Source: Spirodela intermedia (Eukaryota > Streptophyta > Magnoliopsida > Alismatales > Araceae). Taken from it: DNA of 64,000 nt. Below the pieces are notes generated by a model. It did no database searches and was not told where the DNA came from. It saw nothing but the letters and a program-made list of their open reading frames with translations. Every line of letters begins with the position of its first letter. Position 1 is the first letter of the stretch. The DNA lies in NCBI GenBank assembly GCA_902729315.2, contig LR746267.1, positions 8,680,424 to 8,744,423 on the forward strand, written 5' to 3'. The position numbers and the translations under genes were made by a program. Shown piece by piece: positions 62,540 to 64,000 of the stretch.

Positions 62540-63215
62540 TTAGTACACTAGTCTGGAACTGTAGGGAGATTGAGAATATGCCAACCAAAAGTAGAATTAG
62601 GAAACTAATTAACAAACATAAGGTAGAGATTTTAAAAATTCTACAACTTATGATTTCTACTACAAAAGCAAAAAATATTAGATGAGTAATAAGTTTAGAC
62701 AATATCTGGTGTAACTCGATAACCAAGATCTGGTTATTTTGGGTGAAAAATTTATCTATGAATCATATATGTCACACAGATCAGTCTACATCTATGTTCG
62801 TATTTAGGGATGAAGTAGACTTAATGTTCCCAATCATATATGCATCAGATGAAGGGACCATGAGACATGTTATGACAATCTTTGAGGGATATGCACATTC
62901 CCCCTAGTACCCCATGGGTCATAACCGAAGATTTCAACATTATCAGACTTGGGTTTGAAAAAATTGGAGGCTCTAGGGCAATATGTAGCTTGAGGGATGA
63001 ATTTAATGATTTCATCTAGGGCCAAGGGCCGGTGGAACCAGCACACTATGGCAACCTCATGCCATGGTACAATGATTTTAAGGGACACCTATGTATTTAT
63101 CAACTTTTTGATATATCCCTAGTCAACACCAAATGTCTATAGCTGAATCTCATAAATCTTCTATACTTGCCCCGGACCAATTCAGACCACTTGTCCATAC
63201 TAATTGAGGTATGAA
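62540..63215 (+). pseudogene. LINE ORF2 endonuclease region
   Basis: Broken frames give W-N-C-R-E-I-E-N (usual WNCRGIGN), L-I-N-K-H-K-V-E-I-L, I-W-L-F-W, an E-D-F-N-I-I-R segment (usual GDFN) near 62920, and L-P-R-T-N-S-D-H (usual R..SDHSP) near 63165. These are the ordered motifs of the plant L1 endonuclease/exonuclease/phosphatase domain. Confidence 0.75.
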
Positions 63216-63579
63216 AGTGCCTCTAATTGAGAGGTTCCTCCTTTAGATTCCAAAACATATGGACTAGGCATGAGAGATTTTGATATTTTGTTAGGTAGAG
63301 ATGAGGAGGCTCGATCTCTTATTGCCCAATGATTAATTTATCATCCCAAATTAGAAACATAAAACAACATTTGAGATGGTGGAATAGACATGTTTGTTGA
63401 GACATTCATCTAAAGTTAGATATCAAGGAAAAAGAAATTGAATGACTGAAAGACAAATTATAGGAGAGATGAGATGATAATATATAAAGACAGCTCACGG
63501 AAACAAGGTGTGTTTGAGGAAACATTAGTCTAACAAGAGATCTTTTGGTGGCAAAAAGCTAGAATAAAATGGTTGAAAG

Positions 63580-64000
63580 AGATCAAAACACAAAGTTCTT
63601 CCATTCCACTATAAAATTGAGAAAGCACTAGTCTCTCACACAAGAGTTATTGAAGGAATATGAGAATGATGGAAGAAAAATGATTTAGGCAAGTAAAGAA
63701 TTTTGAAGAGTTACTAAAGTTAAGTAATGTAGAGGTAAATGAGAAAATCATAGAGTACATATTGCATAGTATCTCTCATGCTTAAAATGACATGCTCTAT
63801 AAGATCTTAGATGAGGAGGAAATTAAGAACACCCTCTTTAGCATGAAACCTAATAGTTCCCCTAGACCTGATGGCTTAAGTGTTAATTTCTACACTAGTT
63901 TCTGGGACACGATTGGACCTCACCTCTGCACATCAGTTAGGGAATTTTTTGCCATTAACACCCTCCCTAGATTTTGGAAGTCCACCTTCATAGCACTGAT
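63580..64000 (+). pseudogene. LINE ORF2 linker and reverse transcriptase start, cut by window end
   Basis: N-T-K-F-F-H-S-T-I-K (about 63590) is the linker motif of plant LINE ORF2. E-E-E-I-K-N-T-L-F-S-M-K-P-N-S-S-P-R-P-D-G (63810-63872), then F-Y-T-S-F-W-D and L-P-R-F-W-K-S-T-F-I-A-L (to 64000), is the first RT block (usual SPGPDGF). The YADD core would lie outside the window. Confidence 0.85.

Larger units (their letters stand above)
58331..64000 (+). mobile_element. L1-type LINE, degenerate, running off the window end
   Basis: Non-LTR retroelement order is visible: a possible leader and ORF1 start from about 58.4 kb, an ORF1 core at 60690-61020, then an endonuclease and the start of reverse transcriptase. 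All parts carry stops and frameshifts. The left end is not defined and the element continues beyond 64000. Confidence 0.7.

Overview
The window looks like nuclear DNA from a flowering plant, most likely a monocot. Genes with plant-type multi-exon structure and GC-rich coding sequence sit between AT-rich blocks of decayed Ty1/copia, Ty3/gypsy and L1-type LINE sequence. No bacterial operon signals were seen. The monocot assignment is an inference from GC-rich, partly intronless genes and family content; the species is not identifiable from this sequence alone.

Layout. 1-6.3 kb: AT-rich retroelement debris, including a copia integrase fragment, a 70-bp tandem repeat and a short copia LTR. 6.3-22.7 kb: three copies of a tau-class glutathione S-transferase (GST) block on the minus strand. 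The first copy is intact (6644-7445); the second (16038-16842) and third (20583-21390) carry frameshifts or a stop. A complete gypsy element (8419-14852, target duplication gttgg) landed in the block upstream of the first copy, and a copia element later broke its 5' LTR. A second decayed gypsy lies at about 17.7-19.9 kb.

22.8-36 kb: a seven-exon HIPL1-type glucose/sorbosone dehydrogenase gene (22801-28918, plus strand), then an intronless AAA-ATPase (29562-31106). A tandem duplication follows: a dead copy of the 3' end of HIPL1 (about 32.43-33.04 kb) and a second intact AAA-ATPase (33776-35272). 36.1-49.1 kb: a twelve-exon DDT-domain (DDR4-like) chromatin gene on the minus strand. 50.9-51.35 kb: a two-exon CLE25-type signalling peptide gene, divergent from DDR4. 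52.7-54.7 kb: an eight-exon prolyl 4-hydroxylase with a C-terminal ShKT domain, preceded by a small upstream ORF. 54.8-64 kb: decayed gypsy pieces in opposite orientations, then an L1-type LINE running off the window end.

The genes do not form one pathway. A CLE peptide gene next to a prolyl 4-hydroxylase is suggestive because CLE peptides carry hydroxyproline, but neighbourhood alone is weak evidence. The CLE peptide here has Ala at position 7, where most family members have the (hydroxy)proline. Exon joins for HIPL1, DDR4, CLE and P4H were worked out by hand from GT/AG sites and reading-frame continuity; each adds up to an intact frame (675, 733, 84 and 312 codons before the stop).
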